Source: Apostichopus californicus (Eukaryota > Echinodermata > Holothuroidea > Aspidochirotida > Stichopodidae). Taken from it: a stretch of 21,740 bases of DNA. The position numbers and the translations under genes are program-made. The stretch covers positions 1 to 21,740 of the forward strand of contig JAIPMN010029979.1 in the NCBI GenBank assembly GCA_020650975.1. Reading direction: 5' to 3'. Below are positions 19,678 to 21,740 of this stretch, piece after piece; position 1 is the first letter of the stretch; the number at the start of each line of letters is the position of its first letter. The notes under the pieces were generated by a model. That model had not been told where the DNA came from, made no database searches, and was given only the letters and a program-made list of their open reading frames with translations.

Positions 19678-20004
19678 GTAACATGCTTTTTATCAGAATT
19701 GGCTCACCATGACCACGTTATTGTCATAACGACTGGAATAAACAATATAAACTTCAGTCGCGAATTTCCAAAAAATTCTAATTTAATTTCTAATAGCCTT
19801 AAACAAGTAGGAAGGTTCCAGGATTTGGTATTTAATAAAAGAGATGGTGTAATTCCATGGACGTTCGTAGAAATTCCACAGTTGGGCAAGAAAACTTTGA
19901 GTTTAACCGTCCAAAGAGTTAACCAATTTAATCCGTTTACAAAATTAGAAAAGGTAATCGGCAAACAGTCCAAATCAAACTCCTTCCCGGTCGGCTACCC
20001 CTGA
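19678..20004 (+). other. Unassigned open frame, possible exon or mobile-element remnant
   Basis: The + frame is open for 108 codons to a TGA. It reads SELAHHDHVIVITTGINNIN and onward to a segment rich in Lys, Asn and Phe. The HDHVIVITTGINN stretch looks like a strand-turn segment of an alpha/beta domain, but I cannot name a family. The opposite strand is also open for 89 codons, which weakens the case. There is an acceptor-like TTTTTATCAG just before 19696. Could be chance. Confidence 0.2.
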
Positions 20005-20025
20005 ACTGAGGTCGAATTTGTAGAT

Positions 20026-20437
20026 CAGTCGTTCCAAACTTTTTTGAAGCCGTTATCCAAAACGCAGTTTCCTCCCTACTTTACTCTTTCAGTAAATTTG
20101 CTGCTTCGCACCCCCAGGAGCCCTGAATTGCACACCATGGAACCTGCCTCGCACCCCCTGGAACCTGCCTCGCACCCCTAGAGCCCTACATTGCACCCCT
20201 GCAACCATGCCTAGCACCCCCTGGAGCCCTGCATTGCACCCCCTGTAACATGCATCGCACCCCTGGAACCTGCCTTGCCTCCCTGGAACCTGCCACGCAC
20301 CCCCTGGATCCTGCCTCGCACCCCTGGAACCTGCCTCGCACCCCTGGAGCCATGTATTGCACCCCTGAAACCTGCCTCGCACCCCCTGGAACCTGCCTTG
20401 AAACCCCTGCCTTGCACCCCCAGTTTATGGAAGGCTG
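20026..20437. mobile_element. Decayed hAT-like element carrying a minisatellite
   Basis: The left end CAGTCGTTCCAAACTTTTTT resembles hAT (Charlie-type) termini, and the right end on the - strand reads CAGCCTTCCATAAACTGGGG, an imperfect inverted match. Flanking octamers TTGTAGAT and CTCTAGAC agree at five of eight positions, consistent with an old 8-bp target duplication. The interior is mostly the tandem array listed next. Assignment is tentative. Confidence 0.5.
20102..20421. repeat. GC-rich minisatellite, period 20-22 bp, about 15-16 units
   Basis: Repeating TGCCTCGCACCCCTGGAACC with one to several changes per unit and C runs of four or five, so unit length varies between 20 and 22. The changing frame rules out a conserved protein, although open frames rich in Pro/Thr (+) or Gly/Arg (-) arise from it. 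Confidence 0.93.
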
Positions 20438-20538
20438 CTCTAGACCGAAGTCAGTCTCTTAGATTCATATTTAACGTCCATGATTATGAATTGTCAATTG
20501 TCAACAACTCTGTAACTGGACGACATATATATACATTG

Positions 20539-20612
20539 ATCTTGTCGTGACTCGAACTCGGGAACTTATGAATGCAAGGCACCGGCGGTAACCACTGAGC
20601 TAACACTCCTTA
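20539..20612 (-). mobile_element. Decayed tRNA-like SINE head
   Basis: On the - strand TTAGCTCAGTGGTTACCG matches a pol III A box and CGAGTTCGAGTCAC approximates a B box at tRNA-like spacing. The D, anticodon and T arms do not pair properly, so it is not a working tRNA gene. The SINE body, if present, would run toward lower coordinates up to the hAT-like element; I cannot define its end or duplications. Confidence 0.55.
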
Positions 20613-21326
20613 ATTTATGAATCTACACGCAGTTTAATGTTTCAGTATCAATACGCCAAGAAAATCAGCTCATACCTAGCCCCCCCCCTCCCCGCCTCAC
20701 ACACCGGTGTTACCTTCCCCCAGGTTGGAAATCTATATTGTAGATAGTATTTGCAACCCTCGATCTTTGACATACACATGAAACAAACTTAAATTGAATT
20801 AACAAGGCTATGTGACAAGCTACACATACTGTTCAGGATATTTTTCGAAAACAAAGGCTCACTTGAGGACTCCTCATTCCAAAACTTCTAAAATAAATGT
20901 AGGCCTATTCAAAACAAAATCAGAAGGCAAACAGAACAATATTTGTTTAAATAATGAAAAGGCACTTTATTGCTTCTTTTTTGGATACAATAGCAAGAAT
21001 TACTCAAATTTTCAATGACATTATAGCGAAATGTTTCTTATATGTAGTTTTAAATACGGCATCTGACATCGCGTGGTTCATAAGTAAGAATAATGCTATA
21101 TAATAGGTATATATGAAAATAAGTTAAATGACGTCACTGAATTTGATTAAATATGCATGATATTCACATTACACATTATATTCGATTATTAAAACACATA
21201 ATACTCCTCTAGACTGAGAAATAGAATATGATTCATGTTTAGTATAAAGTCACGTGATATACTTCCTTTTACAAATCGTTTCTAAAAACACACCTGTTAA
21301 ATTCCACGTGATTAACTCATTTCATG
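20613..21326. other. No gene; CRE octamer at 21129-21136
   Basis: AT-rich non-coding sequence with a C-rich block (20680-20697) and a fourth perfect TGACGTCA at 21129-21136. Two CACGTG sites occur at 21252-21257 and 21305-21310. Confidence 0.5.
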
Positions 21327-21477
21327 TAGGAAATATTGACATTTCCCTATAATGTATATTTAATATATTGACATACACTTCATTCTCATTTTATATATCG
21401 TAAGATGATAATGTGAAGAAAAGAAATGAATGAAACGTACTGAAAACGTGAAAAGAATTCAGTGTCAATATTTCCTA
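21327..21477. mobile_element. Mariner-like MITE, 151 bp
   Basis: A perfect 15-bp terminal inverted repeat, TAGGAAATATTGACA at 21327-21341 and its complement at 21463-21477. The outer TA on each side fits a Tc1/mariner-type TA target duplication, leaving a 13-bp GGAAATATTGACA inverted repeat. It is AT-rich with no coding capacity. The superfamily is inferred from the TA borders only. Confidence 0.65.
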
Positions 21478-21740
21478 AAGATGACCTAAAAATTTGTCGT
21501 TTGATAGGATTGAGATAAAATGAGCAAGCACCTTTAAACTATTGTAGTTTTACGTTCTTATTCGTCCAAAATTACTTGGTTGTATACCCCCCCCCCCACC
21601 CCACCTCACCCCAAACGGACACAACCCTAACACCACTGAGCCCAGGCACCTTTCCTCCACCGGAAATAAGACTTGTCTATTGTGATGGTATTAAATTGAT
21701 ATCGACATTTCAGGGTTTTGGTATATTTTGTTATATTTGG
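21478..21740. other. Window end, no gene
   Basis: Non-coding AT-rich sequence with one C-rich block (21587-21613, including eleven consecutive C). Confidence 0.5.

Noticed and set aside
20089..20550. Open frames on both strands rich in Pro/Thr or Gly/Arg, collagen-like in look
   Set aside because: They translate a GC-rich minisatellite with a unit of varying length (20-22 bp), so no frame is conserved.
20539..20612. Possible tRNA gene on the - strand
   Set aside because: D, anticodon and T arms fail to pair; the B box is imperfect.
1..21740. CRISPR array, operon or prokaryotic defence system
   Set aside because: Spliced genes, SINE and MITEs show animal nuclear DNA. The two tandem arrays have no unique spacers.

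Overview
The window is genomic DNA from an intron-containing, AT-rich animal genome. It holds the 3' part of one gene and all coding exons of a second. The two genes are convergent, and repeats fill most of the remaining space. Tail-to-tail layout, introns of about 50 to 2,000 bases, a tRNA-derived SINE whose tail resembles ones I associate with marine invertebrate genomes, and many short hAT-type elements suggest an invertebrate deuterostome such as an echinoderm, hemichordate or cephalochordate. The taxon is inferred from these features and not proven.

Layout. At 643-3624 on the + strand lie the last six coding exons of DNA polymerase beta (base-excision repair). They cover the end of the thumb and the complete palm and fingers, including all three catalytic aspartates. 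The 5' exons lie outside the window. From 3625 to 7443 is an intergenic tail-to-tail interval with a 383-bp hAT-like MITE (4798-5180) and a SINE bounded by 12-bp target duplications (5624-5942). From 14870 down to 7444 on the - strand is a complete seven-exon macroH2A gene. All splice phases agree, and the spliced product is 359 residues: H2A histone fold, Lys-rich linker, then a macro domain of the ADP-ribose-binding (macroH2A1.1-like) type. From 14871 to 21740 I recognise no gene. This stretch holds a CRE/CCAAT-bearing upstream region, a hAT element nested inside another hAT element (15119-16381 and 15602-15993, both with 8-bp target duplications), a GC-rich minisatellite inside a decayed hAT-like element (20026-20437), a decayed tRNA-like SINE head and a mariner-like MITE (21327-21477).

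The most unusual structure is a 21-bp minisatellite of about 37 units (8356-9139). It abuts, and includes, the exon 6 / intron 6 splice donor of macroH2A. Each type-A unit is a copy of the exon end plus donor (core GCAGTGGCAAGTAAGTAG on the - strand), so the real 5' splice site is followed in the same intron by about a dozen exact duplicates. Reading past the real donor meets a stop codon at once, so using a downstream copy would truncate the macro domain.

The two genes have related biology. Pol beta fills the gap in base-excision repair, a pathway marked by PARP-made ADP-ribose chains, and macroH2A with a 1.1-type macro domain is a chromatin reader of ADP-ribose. Whether their convergent arrangement is conserved or accidental cannot be told from one window. 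I did not find any wholly new multi-gene system.
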